From an uncultured Robiginitomaculum sp. (GTDB lineage Bacteria > Pseudomonadota > Alphaproteobacteria > Caulobacterales > Maricaulaceae): 64,000 nt of DNA. A program made the position numbers and the translations under genes. The stretch is taken from contig CALLXE010000002.1 in assembly GCA_938015875.1 (NCBI GenBank), forward strand, positions 1-64,000, in the 5' to 3' direction. Numbering within the stretch: the stretch's first letter is position 1; each line of letters opens with the position of its first letter. A model generated the notes under the pieces. It had not been told where the DNA came from and made no database searches. It saw nothing but the letters and a program-made list of their open reading frames with translations. Of the stretch, positions 27,748-37,137 are shown in pieces.

Positions 27748-29115
27748 TCAGGGCGCGCCGGCGGCCTCACGGGCTTGCTCAGCTTTAGACAAGCCGCAAT
27801 CAGTCAATATTTCGCCGTAAGACCGCTCAAACCCTTGCGCGCCGACGGCAAATATGGCCGCCTCGCGAATGGCTGCGCGGCGCACCGGGCAACGCCCTTC
27901 GGCTTTTGCCCGGCGGTAAGCGGCGCGCAACAGTTCAGCGGCGACATCAATGTCAGGCTCCAGCCAAGCCCCCGATTTGTAGGTCCGGCTTTGAATAAGG
28001 CACGGTTCTGCCCGAACCAAATGCACGGCTTCCAGGGCCGCAAAAGCTTCGGTGGACGTGCCGCTCGTGAACACGGCATCAAGGCCTTGCAAGAGCGCTT
28101 CAACCACCAACAGGCCGTAACCTTCAGCGCGGTGCAGGCTTAAAAACACATCACAGCCGGAGAGCAGTGAGGCAACATTAGCCCGCGTGTAAATCTCCAT
28201 ATTGAGCTGTATGCGCGGGTCAGATTCGCACGCTTCTTTAAGATTGTTCAAAGTTTCAGGCAGCGCCTGCTCTGCATTGGACAGTTTTATAATCAGCGCG
28301 ACGTCATCAACATCGGCGAAAGCTTTTTGAAAGGCCTCAATGCTGCCCATAGGATTCTTGCGGGCCAAAGACGACTGCGTGTCTGCAAAACTTATGACTG
28401 TAAAGACATCAGACTCTTGCGGCTCAATCAATCCGTCCGGAGAGATATATATCGGATAAGGCACCATATCCGCATGAATGCCCGCCCCCCTGAGCGCGCC
28501 GACAGCATGCGGGCTGGGCGCCCAGATGTGGTGGAAATAACGGCTGTGATCAGCCCAGCGGCGCGGCGCCGTTTCAAGTTCGTAAACCCAATAGCCAATT
28601 CGGGTGCGGCCTCTCAATGCTTTTTTTCCCAGCGACGCCAATGCGGCAAGCGTTTCCGGCGGATTGACGACAATGATGACAGGGCCTTCACCGGGGTCAA
28701 CGTCAAGCTTATCGCTGATGCGAACCAATTGCGGCGCAATCGCCGGCGTTAAATCAATACGGCGAACATCATATCCCAGGTCGGCCAAGCCATCCGCCGT
28801 CATGCGGGCCGCTTGCGCCAATCCCGATATTGCTGTGAAAAGCCCTGCTACGCTGACGGGCTTCCCCTTTTGCGGCGCAGTAATATTGCGGGCACGCAGT
28901 CCCGCTATCACCCGCTTTTGCCAAGCGCGCTTCACGGCAGATTTAACAGGAACACTTGCCTTTCGCATGGCCGCAAATTGACGCCGCAAGGCCGGACTGT
29001 CAATCCATTGCGCGCAGAGAGAGAGCTGCAAGCCCTTGGAAAAGCTTGAAAAACCATTGCGTTTTACTTGGGAGCCTTCGTATAAACATGCAAAAAGGAT
29101 ATTCCATGACGGCAC
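27748..29115 (-). CDS. Glycosyltransferase (GT4/GT1-like)
   Basis: GYWVYELETAPRRWADHSRYFHHIWAPSPHAVGAL; LSGCDVFLSLHRAEGYGLLVVEALLQG. Start uncertain; internal ATG at 28968 is an alternative. Confidence 0.82.
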   Translation of the reverse strand: MPSWNILFACLYEGSQVKRNGFSSFSKGLQLSLCAQWIDSPALRRQFAAMRKASVPVKSAVKRAWQKRVIAGLRARNITAPQKGKPVSVAGLFTAISGLAQAARMTADGLADLGYDVRRIDLTPAIAPQLVRISDKLDVDPGEGPVIIVVNPPETLAALASLGKKALRGRTRIGYWVYELETAPRRWADHSRYFHHIWAPSPHAVGALRGAGIHADMVPYPIYISPDGLIEPQESDVFTVISFADTQSSLARKNPMGSIEAFQKAFADVDDVALIIKLSNAEQALPETLNNLKEACESDPRIQLNMEIYTRANVASLLSGCDVFLSLHRAEGYGLLVVEALLQGLDAVFTSGTSTEAFAALEAVHLVRAEPCLIQSRTYKSGAWLEPDIDVAAELLRAAYRRAKAEGRCPVRRAAIREAAIFAVGAQGFERSYGEILTDCGLSKAEQAREAAGAP

Positions 29116-30245
29116 CGCTCCTTGGACTTAAAGTCATTGAATTAGCCGGCATTGGCCCCGGCCCTTACGCCGGGCAATTACTCGCAGATATGGGCGCTCA
29201 AGTGACCATTGTGGAGCGACCCGGCGGCGGCATTGCAGGCGCAGGCTTGCCCGCCGTGGACCGGCGCGGAAAATCGTCCGTCATCGCTGATCTTCGAAAA
29301 CCGGGCGGCGCGCAGGTTGTTTTGAACCTTCTCAAAGACGCCGACATTTTAATCGAAGGCAACCGTCCCGGAGTCGCAGAACGCCTCGGCGTGGGGCCCG
29401 CCGACTGCCACGCCGTTAATCCAAAATTGATTTACGGGCGCATGACCGGATGGGGGCAGACAGGGCCTTGGGCCGGACGGGCGGGCCATGACATTAATTA
29501 CATTTCTGTGACAGGCGCGCTTCACGCAATGGGAGAGGCCGGACGACCGCCAAGCCCGCCGCTGAACTTAGTCGGTGATTACGGCGGCGGCAGTCTGTTT
29601 TTAGTCGCCGGAATTTTGGCAGCGCTTCACAGCGTCAAAACATCAGGAAAAGGCGAAATCATTGATGCGGCTATTATTGACGGCACATCATCGATGATGA
29701 GCATCATTTACTCCCTCAGCAGCATTGGCCAATGGCGGCCGGAGCGCGGATCTAATCTTCTGGACGGGGCGATGCCATTCTATCGATGCTATGAAACGCA
29801 GGATGGAAAATACATGGCGGTCGGCTGTATTGAGCCGCAATTTTTTGCGCAAATGCTTCAAGGTCTCGGCATCAATTCCGGCGCCTTCGGCAATCAATAT
29901 GACACCGAAAAACACGCTGCCCAGCACGCACAATTAGAGGCGGTCTTTAAAACCAAAACCAGAGACGATTGGGCCGCTGTATTTGAGCCTACCGATGCCT
30001 GCGTGACTCCGGTTCTTGATTATCTCGAAGCTGCAAAACATCCGCAAAACGTGGCCAGGGGCGGCCTGAAAAAGTCCGGCAATCTTATTCACCCCCGCCC
30101 TGCCCCCGGGTTTGGAAACGCAGCCCCTCAAGACGCTTTTGATTTGGCCGTAAAGGGAAAAGCCGGCCGCCAAACTCTGGCCGGGCTGGGCTATAGCGCC
30201 GAGATTATTGATCGCTTGATTAAAGACGGCGTCATCGGCGAATGA
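29106..30245 (+). CDS. CaiB/BaiF family CoA-transferase (alpha-methylacyl-CoA racemase-like)
   Basis: LLGLKVIELAGIGPGPYAGQLLADMGAQVTIVERPGG; GHDINYISVTGAL. Start at 29106 rather than 28956. Confidence 0.92.
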   Translation: MTAPLLGLKVIELAGIGPGPYAGQLLADMGAQVTIVERPGGGIAGAGLPAVDRRGKSSVIADLRKPGGAQVVLNLLKDADILIEGNRPGVAERLGVGPADCHAVNPKLIYGRMTGWGQTGPWAGRAGHDINYISVTGALHAMGEAGRPPSPPLNLVGDYGGGSLFLVAGILAALHSVKTSGKGEIIDAAIIDGTSSMMSIIYSLSSIGQWRPERGSNLLDGAMPFYRCYETQDGKYMAVGCIEPQFFAQMLQGLGINSGAFGNQYDTEKHAAQHAQLEAVFKTKTRDDWAAVFEPTDACVTPVLDYLEAAKHPQNVARGGLKKSGNLIHPRPAPGFGNAAPQDAFDLAVKGKAGRQTLAGLGYSAEIIDRLIKDGVIGE

Positions 30246-30326
30246 CGCTGTGAACGGGCGGTATGAATAGGCCGCATACGGCACAGTTTGTTTACATCCG
30301 CGCCCCGCATAGTCAGAGAAAAAACT

Positions 30327-30479
30327 ATGGGGAATATGATGCGATTACTGACTTCAATTTGCGCGGCAGCGCTTATAGGCGGCTGTCAGACTGCCGATAC
30401 ACCATCCGAAATCACGCAGACCCCGAAGGCTGCGCCCAAGTCCGGTCAGATCGGCGCGCCCGGCGATAAATTGGCCTGA
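30327..30479 (+). CDS. Small putative lipoprotein (50 aa)
   Basis: MGNMMRLLTSICAAALIGGCQTADTPSEITQTPKAAPKSGQIGAPGDKLA; signal peptide plus lipobox LIGGC. Confidence 0.5.
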   Translation: MGNMMRLLTSICAAALIGGCQTADTPSEITQTPKAAPKSGQIGAPGDKLA

Positions 30480-30598
30480 AACGCAGAGCGCATAGTCGAT
30501 TTAATCGCAACGTCGCAATATGGCGCGAAACGGCACGCCGCCCGCACCGGCGATGGAAGCCGTCATTCAGGATCGTGCTTGGACGTCTCCGATTTGAG

Positions 30599-32014
30599 TT
30601 AAAAACTGACCGCGCCATCTGCATTGCGCCGGGGCAAGCCTGATTTCTTGATCCATTCATAGAGCCCGCGCACCGCAAATATCTCGCCCCCGGCCATGCC
30701 GAAATCCGTCTTGCCGGGGTTCCAGCCATAGACGTCAAAATGCATCCAGGGCGTATCTTTGACAAACCGTTGCAGGAAAAGTCCGGCCGTAATGCTACCG
30801 CCAAAGCTGCCGCCCGCATTTTTCATATCCGCAATCGGCGAGGATAAATATTTCATATAGGGCGACCAAAGCGGCATATACCACACGGGATCAAAATGCT
30901 GCGCCGCACTGTCTAATACGGCCGGCACAAGGGCGTCCGTATTGCAGAAAAACGGCGGTAATGTCGGGCCAAGCGCGACCCGCGCTGCGCCGGTCAAGGT
31001 CGCAAAATCAATCATTAAATCAGGATGGTCTTCTGCGCCCTTAGACAGCGCATCGCCCAGCACAAGCCGGCCTTCGGCATCAGTATTATCAATCTCAACG
31101 GTCAGGCCTTCGCGCGACGGCAGAATATCGCCGGGGCGATAAGCGCCGGCCGAAATCGCATTTTCTGCAATCGCGATCAGCACATGAAGGCGCACCGGCA
31201 AGCCGGCCGCCATAATCATGTCCGCCAGCGCCAAAGCATGCGCGGCCCCGCCCATATCTTTTTTCATAATTCGCGCGCCGGACGCTGATTTTATATTCAG
31301 CCCACCGGTATCAAACGTAATACCCTTGCCGACCAATGTCAGTTTGGGGTCGGCCTCATTACCCCATTTAAACTCTACCAAACGCGGCGCTTCGTGGGCG
31401 GCGCGGCCAACGGCGTGAATCATCGGATAGTTGTCATCCAGCAAAGCCTGCCCGACCGTTGCCGTTACCGGCGCGCCGTAGCGCTCCGCGATTTTCTGCG
31501 TTTCGGCGTGAAGCCGTATCGGCCCCATATCTCCGGCCGGCGTGTTGATTAAATCACGGCCGTTATTAATTGCAGCAACAATGGCGCGGGTTTCATCCGG
31601 GCTATGCAGTCCGGTTAATACAAGTTCAGCGCAGTTGTCCTGAGGTGTCAGATAACGCGTGAATTTATAGCTCCCCAAGCCCCATGCAATCGCCAAAAGC
31701 TGCCAGTTCCAATCAGACGGCTTTTCGGCAATCATATAGCGTCCGGCCGGCAGAACGCGGGGCAAATGTCCGGCGTGCATCGCGCCCAGCGCGTCATTAT
31801 CATCACCGCCGGCGCCGGCCAAAACGCCAATGACCGTGCCGGAGGCGTCGCGCAGGACAAGCACGTCTGACGCTGCGCCGTCAAAACTGCGGTTTGATGC
31901 CGCTTTGGCCAGTTCATCCGGCATCAAGTCTATGACGGTTTTTGCTTCATCCGGCCCCGCAATATAGATCGGAACTGTGGCGTCGTTGCGGCTGTCGGCG
32001 AAGCAATCAATCAT
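30599..32014 (-). CDS. Leucyl aminopeptidase family (M17) protein
   Basis: LVGKGITFDTGGLNIKSASGARIMKKDMGGAA; NTDAEGRLVLGDAL (M17 signature). Confidence 0.93.
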   Translation of the reverse strand: MIDCFADSRNDATVPIYIAGPDEAKTVIDLMPDELAKAASNRSFDGAASDVLVLRDASGTVIGVLAGAGGDDNDALGAMHAGHLPRVLPAGRYMIAEKPSDWNWQLLAIAWGLGSYKFTRYLTPQDNCAELVLTGLHSPDETRAIVAAINNGRDLINTPAGDMGPIRLHAETQKIAERYGAPVTATVGQALLDDNYPMIHAVGRAAHEAPRLVEFKWGNEADPKLTLVGKGITFDTGGLNIKSASGARIMKKDMGGAAHALALADMIMAAGLPVRLHVLIAIAENAISAGAYRPGDILPSREGLTVEIDNTDAEGRLVLGDALSKGAEDHPDLMIDFATLTGAARVALGPTLPPFFCNTDALVPAVLDSAAQHFDPVWYMPLWSPYMKYLSSPIADMKNAGGSFGGSITAGLFLQRFVKDTPWMHFDVYGWNPGKTDFGMAGGEIFAVRGLYEWIKKSGLPRRNADGAVSF

Positions 32015-32144
32015 AATTTCATCTCTGTTTGCACCGGCCGTAAATATGGCAACGGCGTCTGTCAGGCATTTCAAAAAGCGCTTTGCCGAGGCGGCATCAG
32101 CGTGGCCATATTCCTACTGTTATTTCATCCGTCGCGCCAGCTTT

Positions 32145-32187
32145 GTTAACCAATTATTGACCGAAGCGGCGCAAACGTTAACCAATT
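32145..32187 (+). promoter_or_regulatory. Direct repeat GTTAACCAATT x2 upstream of tadD (candidate CtrA-type half-sites)
   Basis: GTTAACCAATT at 32145-32155 and 32177-32187, 32-bp period, 20 bp upstream of the tadD ATG (32207). Confidence 0.5.
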
Positions 32188-32206
32188 GCAAACACAGAGC
32201 TCGATT

Positions 32207-33649
32207 ATGTCTTTTCACCTGTCCCGGTATTTTAAATTTGCCCTCCTGTCCGGGAGCGCTGTAATGATCAGTGCCTGCGGCGTTACAGGCTATACGCCGA
32301 CAGAACAGGAAATGTCTCAAACTATGGGCGCAAGCCAATATCAGCCGCGCACCCAATTGGAACGTGATGCCGTCGAGACCCAAGACCTGTTTGCACAGGC
32401 CGCCTTTTGGTCGCGCGAATACGATTTAAATCCGGGCGACCTTGAGGCCGCGATGAAACTGTCATCCACCTTACGCAAAATGGGCAATGCCACTCAAGCC
32501 CTTGAAATTGCTAAGACCGCTCGCGCGCTCTACCCGCGTGATACGAATTTGACTGCGGAATATGCAGCCGGGCTCGTCGCTCTGGAGCGCGGGCAAGACG
32601 CGATTTCCTCTTTATCCGGCGCCGTACGCCAAGACCCGCAAAATGCGCGCCTTTGGTCCTTGCTGGGCGCATCTCATGATCAGATCGGGCAATTTGCCAA
32701 AGGCCGTGAATATTATGGACGCGCTCTGGCTATTGCCCCTGATGATTCTAATATTTTGGCCAATGTCGGCCTGTCTTACGCCTTGGAAGGCGATGCCCGT
32801 ACAGCGGAAATATGGCTGCGCCGCGCGGCCAAAAACCCGGATGCAGGCCCGGCCGTTCGCCAAAACTTAGCCTTGGTTTTAGGCCTGCAGGGCAAATATG
32901 ATGAAGCGGAAAGCCTGGCCCGCGAAGACTTAAACGCAGCCGGTGCAGAGAACAATCTGGCCTATCTGCGGTCCTTACGCGGCGGCGGGCGGACCTATGA
33001 AGCCTTGGAACAGCCGCAAACGCAGTCGATAAGCCCGCAGCGGACGCAACCGGCGCCGCAAGCTCTGATACAGCCGCGCGTGCCAAACCCATCAATGGCC
33101 CGGCCGCAAACTGCGCAATCCTACCCTCGCACGACGGCCCCGGCCCGAACATACGGGGCGCCGCAAAGACCCGGCCAAAGCTTGCTTCCGCCGACGCGGC
33201 CAAATGTTTCCGTAGAAGGCGGCGCGCGCGAGGCGGCAATGGCCGCAGCACGACGTATGCAAGCTCAAGGCGGCGCTAAGCGCACAATCCCTCTGCCCGC
33301 CGCTCAAGCCGCACAGCAGCGGGATGTTTTATCAAAAATAGGACAGGCCAATGCCCCGAAATCGGCCCCTGCCCGCCCGACCTATGCCCAAATGCAAGCC
33401 CGCGCGCAGCAAGCCACGCAAGCCGCGCAGCAAAACGCAATAGCTGCCAATCAGGCGCAGGCAAACCTCGCAGCCCGGCGCAAAGCGCAGATGCAAAATC
33501 AAATGCAAAACGCTGCGCAGCCGCAGGCCGCGCCGCAATATGGTCAAGCCCCTTACCCCGGACAATATCAAAGCCAAGCCCCTTACGCGGGCCAACCCCG
33601 ATACGGCGCGCCGCAAGGCTATCGCCAACCCGCGCGTCGCCGCGAGTAA
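32207..33649 (+). CDS. tadD: TadD-like TPR lipoprotein with long Q/A/P-rich C-terminus
   Basis: Lipobox MISACG; TPR repeats (DAISSLSGAVRQDPQNARLWSLLGASHDQIGQFAKGREYYGRALAIAPDDSNILANVG). Adjacent to the tad locus. Confidence 0.8.
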   Translation: MSFHLSRYFKFALLSGSAVMISACGVTGYTPTEQEMSQTMGASQYQPRTQLERDAVETQDLFAQAAFWSREYDLNPGDLEAAMKLSSTLRKMGNATQALEIAKTARALYPRDTNLTAEYAAGLVALERGQDAISSLSGAVRQDPQNARLWSLLGASHDQIGQFAKGREYYGRALAIAPDDSNILANVGLSYALEGDARTAEIWLRRAAKNPDAGPAVRQNLALVLGLQGKYDEAESLAREDLNAAGAENNLAYLRSLRGGGRTYEALEQPQTQSISPQRTQPAPQALIQPRVPNPSMARPQTAQSYPRTTAPARTYGAPQRPGQSLLPPTRPNVSVEGGAREAAMAAARRMQAQGGAKRTIPLPAAQAAQQRDVLSKIGQANAPKSAPARPTYAQMQARAQQATQAAQQNAIAANQAQANLAARRKAQMQNQMQNAAQPQAAPQYGQAPYPGQYQSQAPYAGQPRYGAPQGYRQPARRRE

Positions 33650-33683
33650 GGCGTTAATTCTTCGATATAAAGACATTCCGAAT

Positions 33684-33717
33684 AAAAAACGCTCTGAATT
33701 TCAGAGCGTTTTTTTAT
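33684..33717. terminator. Bidirectional terminator between tadD and tadC
   Basis: AAAAAACGCTCTGAA-AT-TTCAGAGCGTTTTTTT. Confidence 0.9.
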
Positions 33718-33739
33718 TTAAACCGACGCTGCGTTTTGT

Positions 33740-34699
33740 TTAAAACGCGCCGCCGAGCCGCATAGCTGCGGGCGTCAAAATAACAATGAACAGAACCGGC
33801 AGGAAAAACAGGATCATCGGAACCGTCAATTTCGCCGGCAAAGCTGCCGCTTTTTTCTCGGCTGCCATAATACGCATTTCGCGGTTTTCCTGGGCCATTG
33901 TTCGCAGGGTTGATCCCAGCGGCGTACCGTAACGTTCTGATTGCACAAGCGCAGTGGCCACAGACTTAATGCCGGGGTGATTATTACGCCGGGCCAGATT
34001 TTCATAAGCCTGACGCCGTGATTGCAGATAAGACAGCTCTGCCGTGGTCAGGGATAATTCTTCAGCAAGTTCAATAGAGGTCGTCGCCATTTCGCCGGCC
34101 ACTTTCCCGAAAGCCAGTTCAATCGACATACCGGATTCCACACAGATCAGAAGTAAATCCAATGCATCCGGAAAGGCGGGCATAATTGAGTCCTGGCGCT
34201 TCGATGCAACGTTTTTAATGTAAATGCCGGGCGCGTAATAACCCAGCAGCGCCGCTGCAACAGTTGCGAAAACCGAACGGCTCATAGGCCATCCGGCGGG
34301 GTTTAGGATAATAAAATAGAAGAAGCCGCAAACACCCAAAATAATCGGCGCTGTCAGGCGGAAGAAATAGAACGTCTGCATGGGACGCGTTCCGCGAAAG
34401 CCGGCCTGCATCAGTTTTTCCCGCAACTCGGGCGCGGCCAAAAGTCTTTCAAGGCTGAGCTTGTCTACGATTCGTTTAACGAAACCATCGTCATTTGACC
34501 GCAATGAATTTTGACTTTGCAGCGCATCCAAGCGCTGACGACGCATGCTGTCGCGCTCTGAGGTCACGGCTTTCATACGTTTTTTTTGCTTGTCGCCGGC
34601 CAGCATTGGCGCAAAAACTGTGTAAAGCGTGGCTGCAAACAGAACAGCGATCAACAGACTGCCTGCCGTGGTATACATTTCGATTGTGCCGGCTTCCAT
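33740..34699 (-). CDS. tadC: Tad pilus assembly protein TadC (T2SS F family)
   Basis: MPAFPDALDLLLICVESGMSIELAFGKVAGEM; QSERYGTPLGSTLRTMAQENREMRIMAAEKKAAALPAKLTVPMILFFLPVLFIVILTPA. Confidence 0.93.
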   Translation of the reverse strand: MEAGTIEMYTTAGSLLIAVLFAATLYTVFAPMLAGDKQKKRMKAVTSERDSMRRQRLDALQSQNSLRSNDDGFVKRIVDKLSLERLLAAPELREKLMQAGFRGTRPMQTFYFFRLTAPIILGVCGFFYFIILNPAGWPMSRSVFATVAAALLGYYAPGIYIKNVASKRQDSIMPAFPDALDLLLICVESGMSIELAFGKVAGEMATTSIELAEELSLTTAELSYLQSRRQAYENLARRNNHPGIKSVATALVQSERYGTPLGSTLRTMAQENREMRIMAAEKKAAALPAKLTVPMILFFLPVLFIVILTPAAMRLGGAF

Positions 34700-34708
34700 G
34701 ATCGTTTC

Positions 34709-35695
34709 CTAGAACTTGAAGTTAATCATTTTACGCATAACCAATGTCCCTGAAACCATCAGGGCTGCGCCGATCATGAGGTTTCTGTGACCCGTTTTCG
34801 TTGTGTAAAGTTCGTCCATATATTCAGGAGCCATAACGGTCACCAAAATCATAACGCCCGGCGGCAATGCGCCAATAATCATGGCTGACGCTTTGGCTTC
34901 CGCGGCGAGCGCTTTAATTTTCTCGCGCAGCATTTTACGTCCGCGCAGCACGGATGACAGATTGGCCAAGGCCTCCCCCAGATTACCGCCGGTAGATTTT
35001 TGAATGTTTAAAACGGTTGCGAAGAATTTGACTTCGGATAGCGGGATACGATCATACATACGTTCAAGACACGCCTCGATCGGCACGCCGACACCTTCGG
35101 CCTCGACAACAAGGCGGAATTCTTTTTGAACCGGCTCGGGACTTTCATGGGCAATAATTTTGAGACAATCGCCGAGCGGCAAACCGGTCCGCACGCCCCG
35201 TACGATAATGTCCATGGCATCTGAGAAATGCTCAGTGAACTTTTTTTGTCGCCGCGTTATAACCGTTCCCAAAATCCATCGCGGCAGTCCGAAGCCAACC
35301 ACAATTCCCAGACCACCGATAATCAGCGGTGACAATTTAAAGAAAAGCGCGATGCCGGCCGCAGCTATGCCCATGACAACCGACATGATCATAAAAGTTT
35401 GCGGCGTCATTTTCCAATCCGCTTGGACAAGCTTGGAGCGTAAACTTTTGCGGGCTTTTTCTTTATTTTTCGTGCGCAATTCCAAATCGCCCAACGACGC
35501 TTCGATTTGTTTTCGGCGATTTGAATTATCTTCTGATTTCAGAAATGAGAACAATCCGCCTTTTTCAGTCTTGCCGCTGTTGACGATAGCGCTCTTACGC
35601 TTTTCACTTGCGCCATTCCCGCTGCCGATTGCGAGATAGCCTAAAATCAGGACCATTCCGGCCCCGGCAATCGCCAAAATTGTGCTGTCATCCAT
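34709..35695 (-). CDS. tadB: Tad pilus assembly protein TadB (T2SS F family)
   Basis: HFSDAMDIIVRGVRTGLPLGDCLKIIAHES; STGGNLGEALANLSSVLRGRKMLREKIKALAAEAKASA. Confidence 0.93.
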   Translation of the reverse strand: MDDSTILAIAGAGMVLILGYLAIGSGNGASEKRKSAIVNSGKTEKGGLFSFLKSEDNSNRRKQIEASLGDLELRTKNKEKARKSLRSKLVQADWKMTPQTFMIMSVVMGIAAAGIALFFKLSPLIIGGLGIVVGFGLPRWILGTVITRRQKKFTEHFSDAMDIIVRGVRTGLPLGDCLKIIAHESPEPVQKEFRLVVEAEGVGVPIEACLERMYDRIPLSEVKFFATVLNIQKSTGGNLGEALANLSSVLRGRKMLREKIKALAAEAKASAMIIGALPPGVMILVTVMAPEYMDELYTTKTGHRNLMIGAALMVSGTLVMRKMINFKF

Positions 35696-35697
35696 GA

Positions 35698-37131
35698 CTA
35701 TGTTCCCGCCGCGTCCAATGCCTCGGCCAAATCTTTTTCCAAATTAAAATAGCGCGCGCGATCCCAAAAATTCGGGCGCGCAATACCGGTTGATTTATGC
35801 TCCCCTATTATCTTACCATTCGCGTCTTCGCCGTCCATTTCATAAGAAATGAGATCTTGGGTCACAATAACATCACCCTCCATTCCGATAACTTCGGTAA
35901 TTTTAGTGATGCGGCGCGAACCGTCACGAAGACGGGCCGCCTGTACAATAACGTCAACAGAGCCGGTAATCATTTCGCGGATGGTTTTCATCGGCAAGTT
36001 AAATCCGCCCATCGTAATCATGGATTCCATCCGAGACAAAGCTTCGCGCGGAGAGTTTGCATGGAGCGTTCCCATGGAGCCGTCATGGCCCGTATTCATT
36101 GCTTGGAGCAAATCGAAGGCTTCGGGGCCACGAACCTCACCGACAATAATACGTTCAGGGCGCATACGCAGACAGTTTTTCACCAAATCAGTCATGGTGA
36201 CTTTACCCTTACCTTCAAGGTTGGGCGGGCGGGTTTCCAGGCGAACAACATGCGGCTGCTGCAACTGCAATTCGGCTGAATCTTCGCAGGTAATAATCCG
36301 CTCATCCGGATGAACAAAAGAGGTCATACAATTGAGCAGCGTTGTCTTACCGGAGCCGGTACCGCCGGATATCAGGATATTACAACGGCAGGCTCCGATA
36401 ATGGCCAAAACTTTCGCCGCGGCCGGAGAGATTGATTTAAATTTAACCAGATCGTCCAGAGTCAATTTATCGCGTTTAAATTTACGAATGGTCAGGGTCG
36501 GGCCGTCAATCGCAAGGGGCGGCGCAATCACATTAACCCGAGAACCATCGAGAAGACGCGCGTCACAAATCGGGCTGGACTCGTCAACGCGGCGGCCCAC
36601 TTGGGACACGATGCGCTGACAAATATTCATAAGCTGGGTATTATCGCGAAAACGAATATTCGTTTTCTCCATCTTACCGTCGACCTCGATAAAGACGTGT
36701 TTGGCGCCATTGACCATAATATCAGCAATGTCATCCCGGGCCAGAAGCGGTTCCAGAGGACCGTAACCTAAAATATCATCGCAAATTTCAACAATCAGTT
36801 GGTTTTGCTCAGCAACGGACAGGCGGACATTGCGAATAGCAATGATCTCGTCGACAATTGTGCGAATTTCCTGACGCGCTTTTTCCGGCTGCATGCCGGC
36901 CAAAGCGGAAACGTCAATCGTCTCGAAAAGCGCGTTAAAGATTGTCGCTTTCGTTTCGTAATAAGCTTCGGACGCTTCCGCGCCGCGGGGGGCTGCAGGG
37001 GGGGGCGGCGTGATTTGCTTTGCAGCAGGCGCAGCTGCTTTAGGCGCCGGAGCGGCGGCGGCCGACGTTTCGCTATCGTGCGGGGTCGGGGCTGCGAGTG
37101 CAGCGCTGCCTTCTGAACGCTTTCCGAACAT
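35698..37131 (-). CDS. cpaF: CpaF/TadA secretion ATPase
   Basis: [21 protein letters not shown] (Walker A); [43 protein letters not shown]. Confidence 0.97.
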   Translation of the reverse strand: MFGKRSEGSAALAAPTPHDSETSAAAAPAPKAAAPAAKQITPPPPAAPRGAEASEAYYETKATIFNALFETIDVSALAGMQPEKARQEIRTIVDEIIAIRNVRLSVAEQNQLIVEICDDILGYGPLEPLLARDDIADIMVNGAKHVFIEVDGKMEKTNIRFRDNTQLMNICQRIVSQVGRRVDESSPICDARLLDGSRVNVIAPPLAIDGPTLTIRKFKRDKLTLDDLVKFKSISPAAAKVLAIIGACRCNILISGGTGSGKTTLLNCMTSFVHPDERIITCEDSAELQLQQPHVVRLETRPPNLEGKGKVTMTDLVKNCLRMRPERIIVGEVRGPEAFDLLQAMNTGHDGSMGTLHANSPREALSRMESMITMGGFNLPMKTIREMITGSVDVIVQAARLRDGSRRITKITEVIGMEGDVIVTQDLISYEMDGEDANGKIIGEHKSTGIARPNFWDRARYFNLEKDLAEALDAAGT

Positions 37132-37137
37132 TATATC

